From Bacteroidales bacterium UBA5833 (GTDB taxonomy: Bacteria > Bacteroidota > Bacteroidia > Bacteroidales > Lentimicrobiaceae): a stretch of 64,000 bases of DNA. Positions within the stretch are counted from its first letter, which is position 1, and the number at the start of each line of letters is the position of its first letter. The stretch spans positions 5,129 to 69,128 of the forward strand of contig DJGZ01000032.1 in NCBI GenBank assembly GCA_002433025.1. The letters run 5' to 3'. The translations under genes were made by a program, and so were the position numbers. Of this stretch, positions 1 through 8,798 are shown one piece after another. The notes below the pieces were generated by a model. The model was not told the DNA's origin and did no database searches. It saw nothing but the letters and a program-made list of their open reading frames with translations.

Positions 1-2136
1 AATCACTGTTCCGATAACAGTTCCGTTGGGAGTGCCCTGCGCAGTGCTGAACGACTGGTTGTTTATTACAGGAGCCTGGTTTACCGAAGTAACTGTTATA
101 GATACGGTAGCCTGGGTATAAAGGATAGGATTCCCATTGTCTGTTGCCCTGACGGTAAGATTAAACGTCTGAGGGGTGAGCGCACCTGAATTTGCAACTG
201 TTATTGCACCCGTTGAAGCATTGATAGCAAAACAGGAGTTGGTGTTTCCTCCGGTAATTGAAAACGTAAGAATTTGTCCCTGATCGGGATCAGAAGCCTG
301 TACCGTCCCGACCAGAGTCCCGTTGGGAAGATTCTGGGCAACACTGAATGCCTGATTGGATATAACCGGAGGTTCATTGATGTTAAGGATATTTATTGTT
401 ATTGTTGCCTGCGACCAGAGGTTGCCGGCGCCATTGTCAGTTACCCTTACTAAAAGTGCATAGGATGAAGTAACTTCATAATTTAAAGCCGCACTGTTGG
501 CTACAATAATCTGGCCCGTGCTGGAATTCAATGAGAATGCATTGTTTGTATTACCGCTGACTATGGTATAAGTAAGCGTTTGGCCCGCATTGGGGTCTGT
601 TGCAACCACGGTGCCAACATTGGTGCCGTTTATACTGTTCTCATTTACCGAAAACGACTGGTTGTTGATTACAGGAGGCAGGTTGCTGCCAGAAGAAGAG
701 ATATATTCATAAGCACCGATGTCAGGTGCAGATCCCTGAAATATGGAGGTGCCGTCAATGTCATAGCTGATTCCAACATTCACGCCTTTGTTAATACAGG
801 GAGAGTTGCTCTGCAGGTGGAAGTCGTAGTTCGAAAGGTTTACAAACAACGGATTGCCTATAACCGGATTTGAACCTGTTCCGGGTGTCCCGGCTGTTGC
901 CGATGTGCCGTAACAGTTGTTCCTGATGGTCCATGATCCTCCACCGTAATTGTATATGGCAACACCATTGTCAGTGCCCCTCAGGTGAATATTGTTTCTT
1001 GAATCAACGTTCGTTTTGTCAACCCATATGTGGTAATTGGAGACACGGTAAAAGACATTGTTGTATACTTTGGTATTTGTTGCCGGCCCGACTGAAGGAT
1101 AGGTATATCCAACGCCTACTCCACTGGTACAATTGTAAAAGATATTGTTATGAATTAAATTGTTTGTGGTATATGCGCCTGCTATTCTTAAGCCCAGGGT
1201 ATTGCCCTGAAAAGTATTGTATCTGGTTATAATTCCGTTTCCGCGTTCAATATGCACTGCGGCTGCAACATTCGAACCATTGATAAATGTGCAATATTCG
1301 ATAATTCCACTTGCATTGTCGGATGTGCCCGGTGCACTGTTAAGAATAAGGTTGAATTTGTTGCCGGCCCCGTTTGTACGGTCAATGATGGTATGGTGAA
1401 TGTGAAAACCATTGTAATTGCCGTCAAGCTGTATTCCGTCCCCTGAAGAGTAAGTCTGGTTTGAATTAACGAAAAATCTCCGGTTGATGTTGTAGATGTG
1501 GCTTTGCCCGATTTCCACACCCGGGATATTGGCTAAGTATATCCCGTCAATGGCTACATTGTGAATTACTGTATTCAGAATGGAAAGGTTATTGTTATAA
1601 AAGCCGTAAATTCCAAAACCTGCATTATTTGTATTGTGCGCATTGTGAAGTACGCAATTGTTGATGGTGATGTTTGAGGTATAGTTGGATGAACTCCCGA
1701 TAACAGCTACCAACGAATGGGCATTGACATTCCCGTTTACCTCGAAGTCCTGAATTGTGCAATTGGAAGAGTTCTGCACACGAAAAGCATACCCGCTGCC
1801 GGTGTATGAAAAAACAGGCCTGTTGCCTGTGCCGTAAGAACCTAAAGTTATATTTGATTTCGCATCTATACTGATCTGAGTGGATGAGGTATAGGTGGTG
1901 CCTTTCTTTTGAAGATAGGTGTTGCCGCTTACCAGTGTAAAACTTGTCCAGGAACTGTAAGGATTTGTAATGGAACCATTCCGGGTAGAACCTGTGAAGG
2001 TAGGGTCAATGTAAATGGTTGCACTAAAAAGAATTGAAGAGTAAAATACAAGTAGCAGAATAGTAAATGCAAGAAATAAAAATCTGGGCTTGTTGTTGGA
2101 AATTCCCCCTCCAGTAATGCTCCGTTTGTTTTCCAT
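1..2136 (-). CDS. Surface protein with right-handed beta-helix and cadherin-like repeats (3' end outside window)
   Basis: The reading frame is open from an ATG at 2136 to the left edge, 712 residues, so the C-terminus is missing. The N-terminus carries a basic stretch and a hydrophobic segment (about residues 18-38) typical of a signal peptide. Residues about 45-475 are rich in Asn, Ser, Gly and short beta-strand periods and end in DIGAYEY, a sequence that commonly closes secreted parallel beta-helix domains in Bacteroidota. After it come at least three cadherin-like repeats of about 100 residues, each starting with a PPVINNQSFSV-like segment and containing NGTxVGTV and ATD. Such proteins are usually exported and surface-attached, and a type IX sorting domain could lie beyond the window. 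It lies downstream of the exopolysaccharide genes, separated by about 530 bp. Adhesion or polysaccharide binding is an inference; no catalytic motif was recognised. Confidence 0.85.
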   Translation of the reverse strand, partial: MENKRSITGGGISNNKPRFLFLAFTILLLVFYSSILFSATIYIDPTFTGSTRNGSITNPYSSWTSFTLVSGNTYLQKKGTTYTSSTQISIDAKSNITLGSYGTGNRPVFSYTGSGYAFRVQNSSNCTIQDFEVNGNVNAHSLVAVIGSSSNYTSNITINNCVLHNAHNTNNAGFGIYGFYNNNLSILNTVIHNVAIDGIYLANIPGVEIGQSHIYNINRRFFVNSNQTYSSGDGIQLDGNYNGFHIHHTIIDRTNGAGNKFNLILNSAPGTSDNASGIIEYCTFINGSNVAAAVHIERGNGIITRYNTFQGNTLGLRIAGAYTTNNLIHNNIFYNCTSGVGVGYTYPSVGPATNTKVYNNVFYRVSNYHIWVDKTNVDSRNNIHLRGTDNGVAIYNYGGGSWTIRNNCYGTSATAGTPGTGSNPVIGNPLFVNLSNYDFHLQSNSPCINKGVNVGISYDIDGTSIFQGSAPDIGAYEYISSSGSNLPPVINNQSFSVNENSINGTNVGTVVATDPNAGQTLTYTIVSGNTNNAFSLNSSTGQIIVANSAALNYEVTSSYALLVRVTDNGAGNLWSQATITINILNINEPPVISNQAFSVAQNLPNGTLVGTVQASDPDQGQILTFSITGGNTNSCFAINASTGAITVANSGALTPQTFNLTVRATDNGNPILYTQATVSITVTSVNQAPVINNQSFSTAQGTPNGTVIGTVI

Positions 2137-2322
2137 TTGTAGTCGGTTTAGTTTGTTTGTTTAACATTAATTCGAAAGTGTGTTCGCAATGCTGTTAATC
2201 AGTCACTTAATCAGATCGCTCAACTGGGGTATTCATTTTATCAGATTGTTAATTCTGAAATTCATCCCCGGACAGCATTTTTCATCCCGGAGTGCTGTCC
2301 CGCGAAAGTTTGATGGAAAACT

Positions 2323-2439
2323 ATGCCAGAAATCTTAAATGAACAGGTGTTAATTAGCCTGCAAACCGGAGTGGAATCCGAAATTGATTACATACAGCGT
2401 ATTGACGAAATTATTAATTTCCTTATTAAGTTAATTTAA
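2323..2439 (+). CDS. Possible 38-residue small ORF
   Basis: An ATG-initiated frame of 38 codons ends in TAA. It begins MPEILNEQVLISLQ and ends in a hydrophobic, Ile/Leu-rich stretch (INFLIKLI). The composition resembles an amphipathic helix, but no clear ribosome-binding site or promoter precedes it and no family is recognised. It is the only frame of note between the beta-helix gene and the tyrosine-kinase gene, both of which run on the other strand. It may be a chance frame. Confidence 0.2.
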   Translation: MPEILNEQVLISLQTGVESEIDYIQRIDEIINFLIKLI

Positions 2440-2665
2440 AAAGAGTCTAAGTAGCAATAGGGGATATCGAAGGTTTTGCCTTCTCATTTTGGGGAAAATC
2501 TCCCCAGGGATGTCTCAAAGGTGTAGCGAACAGCATTAGTTCCGCTTTGCAGACATACTGATGTTTGTATGACAGTAAATCTCTGTCAGATCATCGAAAA
2601 AATACCGCAAGGGTTAAACAGGCGCTAAAGAAAGAATCTTCCGCCTGACAGAGAAAAAGGGCTGA
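2440..2665. other. Non-coding region downstream of the exopolysaccharide kinase gene
   Basis: No gene is visible. The stretch holds several short inverted repeats: GGGGA/TCCCC near 2491-2506, and CTCTGTCAG at 2581-2589 matched by CTGACAGAG at 2645-2653. The second pair lies just beyond the stop codon of the kinase gene and could fold in the 3' end of its transcript, but there is no convincing U-tract, so calling it a terminator is weak. Confidence 0.3.
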
Positions 2666-5110
2666 TCACTTCTTTTTTAAGAATTTTCTGCTGAATGGTC
2701 TGAAGAAAGATTTATCTTTTTTCTCTTCATAGTAAGTGTATTCATATCCGTAATCATAACTCAAGCCTCTCGCTTTAACGTCGTTGATTACGAGGCTGAT
2801 GTGCGGTATATTCTTCTGAGTCAGGTGATTAATGTTCGTTGAAAAAGCCTCTTTTACAGTGAACCCCTGTCTTACAACGAAAATGTTTGCATCGGAAAAC
2901 TTCATTAGCAGGTAAGTATCAGATACCACGCCAACAGGAGGAGAATCAATAATTATGTAGTCATACAAATTTTTAAGTTCATTGATTAAATGTTCAGTTC
3001 TCGGGGAAGCGATTAGCTCCAGCGGGTTTGGCGGTATAGGCCCGGCTGATATGAAATCAAGGTTATCGATGCTGGTTTTCTGTATTATTTCAGATAGGGA
3101 AGATTGATTAATAAGGGCTGTGCTGATCCCTTTCTGATTAGACAGGTTGAAGTCCTGGTAAAGTTTTGGCCGCCGGAGGTCAAAGCCCATCAGCAGGGTC
3201 TTTTTGCCAAACAAGGCGTAAACACAGGCAAGGTTCTGGGATATAAATGATTTTCCTTCTCCTGTATATGAAGAAGTAACTACAAAAACCATTTTCTCAT
3301 TATCTGTGGAGTAGAACTGAAGATTTGTCCTTAAACTTCTGAATGATTCCGAAATGGGCGAATTAAAGGCTTCATTGATTACGATTTTTTCTTTACTGTC
3401 ATTATGAAAGACGTGGCCCAGAATCGGCAGGCCGGTGATTGATTCAATCTCCTTTTTCGATGAAATCTTCGTGTTCAGGAAGTCACGCAATACTATAATG
3501 ATAAAAGGAATCAGTAACCCGACCATAGCGCCGATAATCAGGGTTAATTTGTTCTTGGGAAAGACCTGATAGGATGTAATGTACCTGGCAGGATCAATTA
3601 CTTCATAATCCGGGGCATTTGATGCCCGGGCAATCTGTGCTTCAGACCTTTTCTGGAGCAGGAAGGTGTAAATTGCATCATTCAGTTTGAATTTACGCTC
3701 AATACCGAATAGCTGCCTTTCAGTGGATGGGAGTCTCGACATTTCTGCAGAGATGCGTGCAGACCTGTTGTTGATATCCTGGAGGGCAATTTCAGTAGTT
3801 GCCGCATTGCTGCTGATATTTTCGTTGATGGTTTTTTTCAGGTTGGCTATCTGAACTTCAATGGTATTAAGCCTCAGATTTTTTATGTTTCCCTGGTTAA
3901 GCAGGTTTGTCCGTTCAGAATTGAGTGTAATCAATTGCGAAATCAACTGGTTTAACAAAGGATCCTGAACATTCATTGAAGATGGGGCGACAAGATCAGA
4001 TAAATCTTTGTTTTTTTCAAAGTATTCCCGGATATAATCATAATACTTTTTCTGCATGATGAGTAATGCCCGCTCACTTTCAAGCTGGTTCATCCTTTCG
4101 AGGGATTGCTGCCCCTGAAAACTAATATCCATAACCCGGTTCGAAGTTCTGAAATTCTGAAGTTTACTTTCAGCATACGTTAATGAATCCGAAACCTCGC
4201 TGATCTGACTGTCGATAAATTTTACGGTATTAATAGCGATTCTGTTTTTCTTCTCAAGGTTTTTCTCAAGATACGCATTTGAAAGTGTGTTGAGGAAGTC
4301 CGTGATTTTGTATCTGTTGTCGCCCGTCATCGAGATTACAACAAGAGAAGAAGTTCTGGATGTAACATTGGCAGTAATGGATGCCTGGTATTTAAGTGTT
4401 AGGTAGCTCAGGCTGTTAAATGAGAAATATTCTTTTCCTGATGTCGGCTGAATGTTATTACCCGGAGGCAAATGCACCTTAAAGCTGTAATTTTCTCCCT
4501 TGATTTCCTCTCCGAACTTGTAAGTTCCGGATATCTTCATTTTTGGTGCTACTTTTACAATATTGTCGTCCAGATAGTTGTATATCAGGATGTTTTCTCC
4601 GTCGGCTTCAATGCTGAACTCCTCTTTATTCAGGATCGTGAAATAAATAGGAAGATCGATGGGCTGAAGCGACGATTTGTCAATGCTTATCTGTAATGGT
4701 TTGTCGAAATATATCTCTTCGATTTCCCTGAAAAGATTGTGCTTTATCACCCCCCCGAACATATACCGTTCAGCGTAAAAGGAAACATCGAGATTGAGCT
4801 GGGTTACGGCTTCATAAATCATCGTATATGAGGTGAGGATGCCCAGTTCATTTTCGATGTTCTGGTTGCCGGCAAAAAGACCAAAACCCTGCATGATATC
4901 CTGCGAACTCATAAATGAATTGCGTTCGGATTCCTTGAGCAACAATGTGGAATGATTTCTGAAAATGGTTGTGGAAAACTTGTTAAACAGAAATGCTGCT
5001 GCAAGCAGAGCGGCAATAGAAAGGGCAAACCAGAATTTATGGCGCCACAACTTAAAAACCAGGTCACGGTAGTCTGTCTTTTGCTGGAATATTTCTTCTG
5101 ATCTTTTCAC
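2666..5110 (-). CDS. Wzc-type polysaccharide co-polymerase / BY-kinase
   Basis: An inner-membrane protein of 814 residues that controls chain length and export of exopolysaccharide. It has an N-terminal transmembrane helix (about 28-45), a Wzz-type periplasmic domain with long coiled-coil segments (about 290-470), a second transmembrane helix near 520, and a cytoplasmic tyrosine-kinase domain. The kinase shows Walker A SSYTGEGKS (about 613-621), Walker A' LLMGFDLRRP (about 639-648) and Walker B IIIDSPP (about 718-724). The C-terminus holds the tyrosine cluster YDYGYEYTYYEE expected for autophosphorylation. Translation appears to start at GTG 5110, since the next in-frame Met is about 70 residues on and would remove the first membrane helix. 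The gene follows the Wza-like gene by 9 bp, so the two are probably co-transcribed. Confidence 0.95.
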   Translation of the reverse strand: MKRSEEIFQQKTDYRDLVFKLWRHKFWFALSIAALLAAAFLFNKFSTTIFRNHSTLLLKESERNSFMSSQDIMQGFGLFAGNQNIENELGILTSYTMIYEAVTQLNLDVSFYAERYMFGGVIKHNLFREIEEIYFDKPLQISIDKSSLQPIDLPIYFTILNKEEFSIEADGENILIYNYLDDNIVKVAPKMKISGTYKFGEEIKGENYSFKVHLPPGNNIQPTSGKEYFSFNSLSYLTLKYQASITANVTSRTSSLVVISMTGDNRYKITDFLNTLSNAYLEKNLEKKNRIAINTVKFIDSQISEVSDSLTYAESKLQNFRTSNRVMDISFQGQQSLERMNQLESERALLIMQKKYYDYIREYFEKNKDLSDLVAPSSMNVQDPLLNQLISQLITLNSERTNLLNQGNIKNLRLNTIEVQIANLKKTINENISSNAATTEIALQDINNRSARISAEMSRLPSTERQLFGIERKFKLNDAIYTFLLQKRSEAQIARASNAPDYEVIDPARYITSYQVFPKNKLTLIIGAMVGLLIPFIIIVLRDFLNTKISSKKEIESITGLPILGHVFHNDSKEKIVINEAFNSPISESFRSLRTNLQFYSTDNEKMVFVVTSSYTGEGKSFISQNLACVYALFGKKTLLMGFDLRRPKLYQDFNLSNQKGISTALINQSSLSEIIQKTSIDNLDFISAGPIPPNPLELIASPRTEHLINELKNLYDYIIIDSPPVGVVSDTYLLMKFSDANIFVVRQGFTVKEAFSTNINHLTQKNIPHISLVINDVKARGLSYDYGYEYTYYEEKKDKSFFRPFSRKFLKKK

Positions 5111-5119
5111 GGCTTCGGG

Positions 5120-5890
5120 CTATCTGAAAAAGTACATTACAGTTATGAGTGTTGTTGTAGTGGCAAGAAATGTGGCATACGTGAAGGTCCTCAGGCTCCT
5201 GAATTTGGTCTTGATAGGCTCAACGATCACAACATCGCCAGGCTGAAGATAGTAAAGCTCATTTTCCACAATTTTTTTGTCTGTAAGATTTAAATTATGA
5301 AATCTGATCAGATTGTCGTATTCGCGGATCAGGGTTACCTTACTTTTGTCGCCGTAATCAGATACGCCGCCTGCATATCCAAGGGCCTGAAAAATATTGA
5401 TCTGCTCCTTGAAGAATGGAAATTCTCCCTGGTTCCGGACTTCTCCCAACACGGTAATGTTGCTGTTAACAAACTTCATGGTAATGGCCGTATTGCTGAG
5501 ATACTGGCTGAGTTCAGCTTCAACTTTGGCTTTTGCTTCCAGAAGTGTGAGGTTGTTTAACATGATTTCTCCGATAAACGGAAAATCAATGGTGCCTCTT
5601 TCACTGACAGTATAGCTGAGGAGATCAATGCTAAGGCCTCCTGTAATTGAAGAGTTCTGGTTGCTGAATATCCTTGCTGTTTGCTCGTCCAGGCTTAAAA
5701 CATTGATATACAGATTGTCAAATGGTCGAATTTTTTTTATTGGTCTGAGATGTTCGTAGCTTTCCTTGATTTCTGAAGTTGTTTTATCCTGAACGTATTT
5801 GAGATTGTCCTGCGGTACACATGACACGATAATTACTGATACAAGCAATGCCAGAAACAACTTTAATTTAAACCGACCTGTTTTCTTCAT
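5120..5890 (-). CDS. Wza-like polysaccharide export outer-membrane lipoprotein
   Basis: Outer-membrane partner of the neighbouring Wzc-type kinase. The start was set at the ATG at 5890 because it begins a basic/hydrophobic signal peptide (MKKTGRFKLKLFLALL) ending in the lipobox VIIVSC, with Cys24 as lipid anchor; the frame remains open 22 codons upstream without any signal feature. A Poly_export domain follows (RPIKKIRPFDNLYINVLS), then an SLBB segment (ITVLGEVRNQGEFPF). The C-terminus has a hydrophobic helix (TYATFLATTTTLITVMYFF), which would span the outer membrane as in Wza. The length, 256 residues, is usual for the shorter Bacteroidota members. It sits between the initiating transferase and the kinase in one minus-strand unit. 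Confidence 0.93.
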   Translation of the reverse strand: MKKTGRFKLKLFLALLVSVIIVSCVPQDNLKYVQDKTTSEIKESYEHLRPIKKIRPFDNLYINVLSLDEQTARIFSNQNSSITGGLSIDLLSYTVSERGTIDFPFIGEIMLNNLTLLEAKAKVEAELSQYLSNTAITMKFVNSNITVLGEVRNQGEFPFFKEQINIFQALGYAGGVSDYGDKSKVTLIREYDNLIRFHNLNLTDKKIVENELYYLQPGDVVIVEPIKTKFRSLRTFTYATFLATTTTLITVMYFFR

Positions 5891-6002
5891 ATACTGTTCT
5901 TTTCTGTCTGTTTGACTGTAAGTATAAATTCTCCGGCATTTCAGAATATAACGCATGAGTTAATCATTCATTGTAAATTCAGTCAAGTGTCTGATGCTGC
6001 CA

Positions 6003-7409
6003 TTATTGTCCCGAACCTTTTGCGACTGTCTGGATGGTTTTTATCAACAGCATAAAATCAATTTTCAATGACCAGCTGTCAATGTACTGCAGATCGAGTT
6101 TCATCCATTCATCAAAGGTTATATTGTTTCTGTTGGGAGCAATCTGCCAGATGCAGGTAATGCCCGGTCGCATTGAAAGCCTTCTGAGCTGCCATCTCTG
6201 ATATTGCGCTACCTCGCCGGGAAGGGGCGGCCTGGGCCCAACCAGCGACATATCGCCTTTCAACACATTAAAAAACTGGGGGACTTCATCAAGACCCGTT
6301 TTTCTGAGTAACTTTCCAATAGCTGTTATCCGTGGGTCTTTTTTGATCTTGAATACCGGGCCGTCCATTTCATTCTGTGCTTCGAGTAATGGCCTCAGCT
6401 TCTCGGCATCCTGCACCATTGTTCTGAATTTATAAATATTGAATTCACGCCCCCTTAGCCCAACCCTTTTTTGCTTGAATATTACCGGTCCCTTAGATGT
6501 GAGTTTTATCGCTATAACGATTAACAGCAAAATAGGAGACCATATAAGCAAAATAAGGAAAGATGCTACAATGTCAACAACAAATTTCCATTGATGCGCA
6601 TCCTTGTTAACCGGGGTGTTGATAAATGTGAGAAATGGCACTTCATTGTAATAGCTCAGATGGGTCTTGGTTGCAGGCATCTGAAAGAAAGCCGATTGAA
6701 GCCTGAATACGACCCCGATTTCTTCGCATGCAAATACCAGTTTCTTGATTTCAGCCTGATTAATATCATTCTTGCAATAAAACACTTCGTCAACAACGTG
6801 CGATTTTATCAGATAGGCCAGGCTTTGAGTATTCTGAATGACCTTGACCCTGCTGCCAAATATCTCCGGAATAATTTCCGAGTCAGAAATTATGGTTACT
6901 ATCCTGAACCCCCATTCCTTATGAAGAAAAAGCCTTTCGATGAAGTCAACACAGTTTTCGTCTGCGATCAATATAATATTTCTGGTATTTAATCCCTTGG
7001 TGAGTAGATTTTTATGATACCTGTAAGATAGAATAATGATCAGGTTCAGTAGAATAAATTCAATTGATGCAAATACCAGAAGGATGTAAAGATTAATCTG
7101 GTCCAGTTTTAATAATGAAATAATGATGGCCAGAATACCGGTTCCGGTTAAAATAAAAAGAAAACTTTCAATCAGGATGATCGCAGTATCTTTGGCTCTG
7201 TAAAAGCGGGTGAGGTTTGTTTTGCTGATGCCAAAATGCCATAATGGAATCAGGATCAGCAACACTGTGAGATACTGACTATTATATTCAATGTCTGCTA
7301 TTGATAGCCAGTTTATTATAAAAAAGGCCCCTATAAAAGCAAGCACCGACACTACCGTAATGATAATGCCAAAAGTTTTGCTTCCAAGCTCTTCGCGCTC
7401 CTGTATCAT
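6003..7409 (-). CDS. Exopolysaccharide initiating glycosyl-phosphotransferase (WbaP/WcaJ family)
   Basis: Catalyses the first step of repeat-unit assembly, transfer of a sugar-1-phosphate to undecaprenyl phosphate at the inner membrane. The 468 residues show four or five N-terminal transmembrane helices (about 12-135), a Rossmann-like CoA-binding-type middle region (about 140-240), one further membrane helix (about 275-297), and the bacterial sugar-transferase domain. That domain has FKQKRVGLRGREFNIYKFRT, the acidic DPRIT motif, DEVPQFFNVLKGDMSLVGPR and RPGITCIWQI, all signatures of the family. The exact sugar cannot be read from the sequence. It is the first gene of a three-gene group with the Wza-like and Wzc-like genes, and a 440-bp AT-rich gap with a promoter candidate precedes it. 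Confidence 0.95.
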   Translation of the reverse strand: MIQEREELGSKTFGIIITVVSVLAFIGAFFIINWLSIADIEYNSQYLTVLLILIPLWHFGISKTNLTRFYRAKDTAIILIESFLFILTGTGILAIIISLLKLDQINLYILLVFASIEFILLNLIIILSYRYHKNLLTKGLNTRNIILIADENCVDFIERLFLHKEWGFRIVTIISDSEIIPEIFGSRVKVIQNTQSLAYLIKSHVVDEVFYCKNDINQAEIKKLVFACEEIGVVFRLQSAFFQMPATKTHLSYYNEVPFLTFINTPVNKDAHQWKFVVDIVASFLILLIWSPILLLIVIAIKLTSKGPVIFKQKRVGLRGREFNIYKFRTMVQDAEKLRPLLEAQNEMDGPVFKIKKDPRITAIGKLLRKTGLDEVPQFFNVLKGDMSLVGPRPPLPGEVAQYQRWQLRRLSMRPGITCIWQIAPNRNNITFDEWMKLDLQYIDSWSLKIDFMLLIKTIQTVAKGSGQ

Positions 7410-7851
7410 TTTCGTAATTCGGGGCTTTCAGTATTTAATCACATTTCAGGTATGAATAATGCCTGAAGTGCCAATTTCAACAAATTATTCCCGGATTTGT
7501 TTCCCCTCCCGTTCAACTGCTTTTCAACTGAAATTATCCTTTTGAGTAGAATCCGGTAAATCAGAAAACATAAAAACAAAACAACGTTATTTAATAAGAG
7601 GTCGTTTCACAAGTATTTCAGCATGAATAATTTGCTTTTTCTGTAGTTGCAGGCAGCAGTGTATGAGTAATCAAAAATAATTATATTTCACGATTAAATA
7701 TCAAATTTGAAGCGCTTTTATTTAAAAACAGCCGAAAAGTGACAAAATTCAATTATAAGCAGGGTGAAATTTATAAATTCAGCTACTATTTATGAATTGA
7801 AGCCCGGAAATAAAGAGTATGAAGTTTTTTCCTGATTTGCTAAGCCAGACC
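7410..7851. other. AT-rich leader region of the export genes
   Basis: No coding frame is supported here. The region is clearly richer in A+T than the flanking genes. It holds one promoter candidate facing the initiating transferase (7672-7705, listed separately), which would give a leader of about 250 nt. Confidence 0.4.
7672..7705 (-). promoter_or_regulatory. Candidate Bacteroidota promoter for the export/kinase genes
   Basis: On the minus strand TATTTTTG (7679-7672) matches the TAnnTTTG -7 element, and a TTTG at 7705-7702 lies 22 bases upstream, within the reported 17-23 spacing. Transcription would begin near 7665. Confidence 0.4.
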
Positions 7852-8346
7852 TTAATTTTCAGGAATGGTTTTAGCGCCTATAAATTCCCTGAGAGAAGCC
7901 AGGAGGTTTTCCGAAGCGCCTGATCCTATGGGCTTTGATGGCTTTATGGAATCAATCCGGTTCAAAGTGTCAAAAAGGTCCTCTTCTGAGTAAACATCCA
8001 TGACGTATCCCAATCGGCCAAAACTTTTGGCCGTGGAGACCTGGTGGTCGTTTCTTGTCTCGTGATAACCTGAAAGCCGGGGCATAACAATGATGGGCTT
8101 TGAAAACTGGAGGGCTTGTATGATTGTTCCCATGCCTGCGTGTCCGACGATTACATCCGCCGCCCTGAACTTATCAATAAATTGCTCAGGCTCAATAAAA
8201 TCAGTATAACTGAAGTTCATCGGCAAATACGCCGCCCTGGAAATCTGACCAAAAATTTCTTTATAACCGGTTTCTCCTGCCCATCGGTCAACAGCCCTGA
8301 TAAGCCTGTCGAATGGTTCCTGCGTCCCTACTACTACAAAAATCAT
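7852..8346 (-). CDS. PssE/Alg13-like glycosyltransferase subunit
   Basis: A 164-residue protein with the fold of the C-terminal half of GT28 enzymes (MurG C-domain, Alg13, PssE). It opens MIFVVVGTQEPFDRL and has the nucleotide-sugar binding segment VGHAGMGTIIQALQFSKPII followed by MPRLSGYHETRNDHQ, diagnostic of this group. In known pairs this subunit holds the UDP-sugar site while the PssD/Alg14 partner anchors it to the membrane and acceptor lipid. The start overlaps the end of the PssD-like gene by 4 bp, which fits translational coupling and a heterodimer. It probably adds an early sugar to the lipid-linked repeat unit of the exopolysaccharide; the sugar is unknown. Confidence 0.9.
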   Translation of the reverse strand: MIFVVVGTQEPFDRLIRAVDRWAGETGYKEIFGQISRAAYLPMNFSYTDFIEPEQFIDKFRAADVIVGHAGMGTIIQALQFSKPIIVMPRLSGYHETRNDHQVSTAKSFGRLGYVMDVYSEEDLFDTLNRIDSIKPSKPIGSGASENLLASLREFIGAKTIPEN

Positions 8347-8798
8347 GATATTACCGTTCCTTTATAAAAAGTTGATTTATTATCGGCAAGGTGATCCCAC
8401 TGGGTCAGGTGCAGCCGGCTGAATGGTTTTGCAATGCGGCCACTCATGGATATCCGGTCAACATTAGCTATGCTGTCGATCCAGATGGTCTTTTTTCTTC
8501 TCAGCCATCCCCAGATGATGGCCATGAGCCCGGGAGCTGCTCCTGTTGAAATGATCACATCAGGATTCTCATTTGAAATGATTCTCCTTACTTCGAATGC
8601 CATTTTGATGAGCTTCAGTTTTTCCCATCGCGTTGCGTCGGTCACTGCATAAAATTTATGACCTTCAGCCTGAGCCTGATTGCCTTTGTGGGTGGAAACA
8701 AAAACCAGATCCTGCCCGTCAAATGCCGGCAGCAGTCTTAACAATTGTATCCAGTGTCCTCCGCTGGAGGCGATTGCAAGTATTTTAATTTTCCCCAT
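8343..8798 (-). CDS. PssD/Alg14-like glycosyltransferase subunit
   Basis: A 151-residue Alg14/PssD homologue. It starts MGKIKILAIASSGGHWIQL, the conserved SGGHxxQL motif of the family, and contains DVIISTGAAPGLMAIIWGW followed by KTIWIDSIANVDRIS. The partner encoded directly downstream is the PssE-like subunit. Together they would form one split GT28-type transferase at the cytoplasmic face of the membrane. It overlaps the upstream CapA-like gene by 14 bp, so all three are in one transcript. Confidence 0.9.
   Translation of the reverse strand: MGKIKILAIASSGGHWIQLLRLLPAFDGQDLVFVSTHKGNQAQAEGHKFYAVTDATRWEKLKLIKMAFEVRRIISNENPDVIISTGAAPGLMAIIWGWLRRKKTIWIDSIANVDRISMSGRIAKPFSRLHLTQWDHLADNKSTFYKGTVIS

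Noticed and set aside
1227..1520. 97-codon minus-strand frame and several plus-strand frames inside 580-1446
   Set aside because: They lie inside the long open beta-helix gene, whose frame is continuous from 2136 to the window edge and has clear domains.
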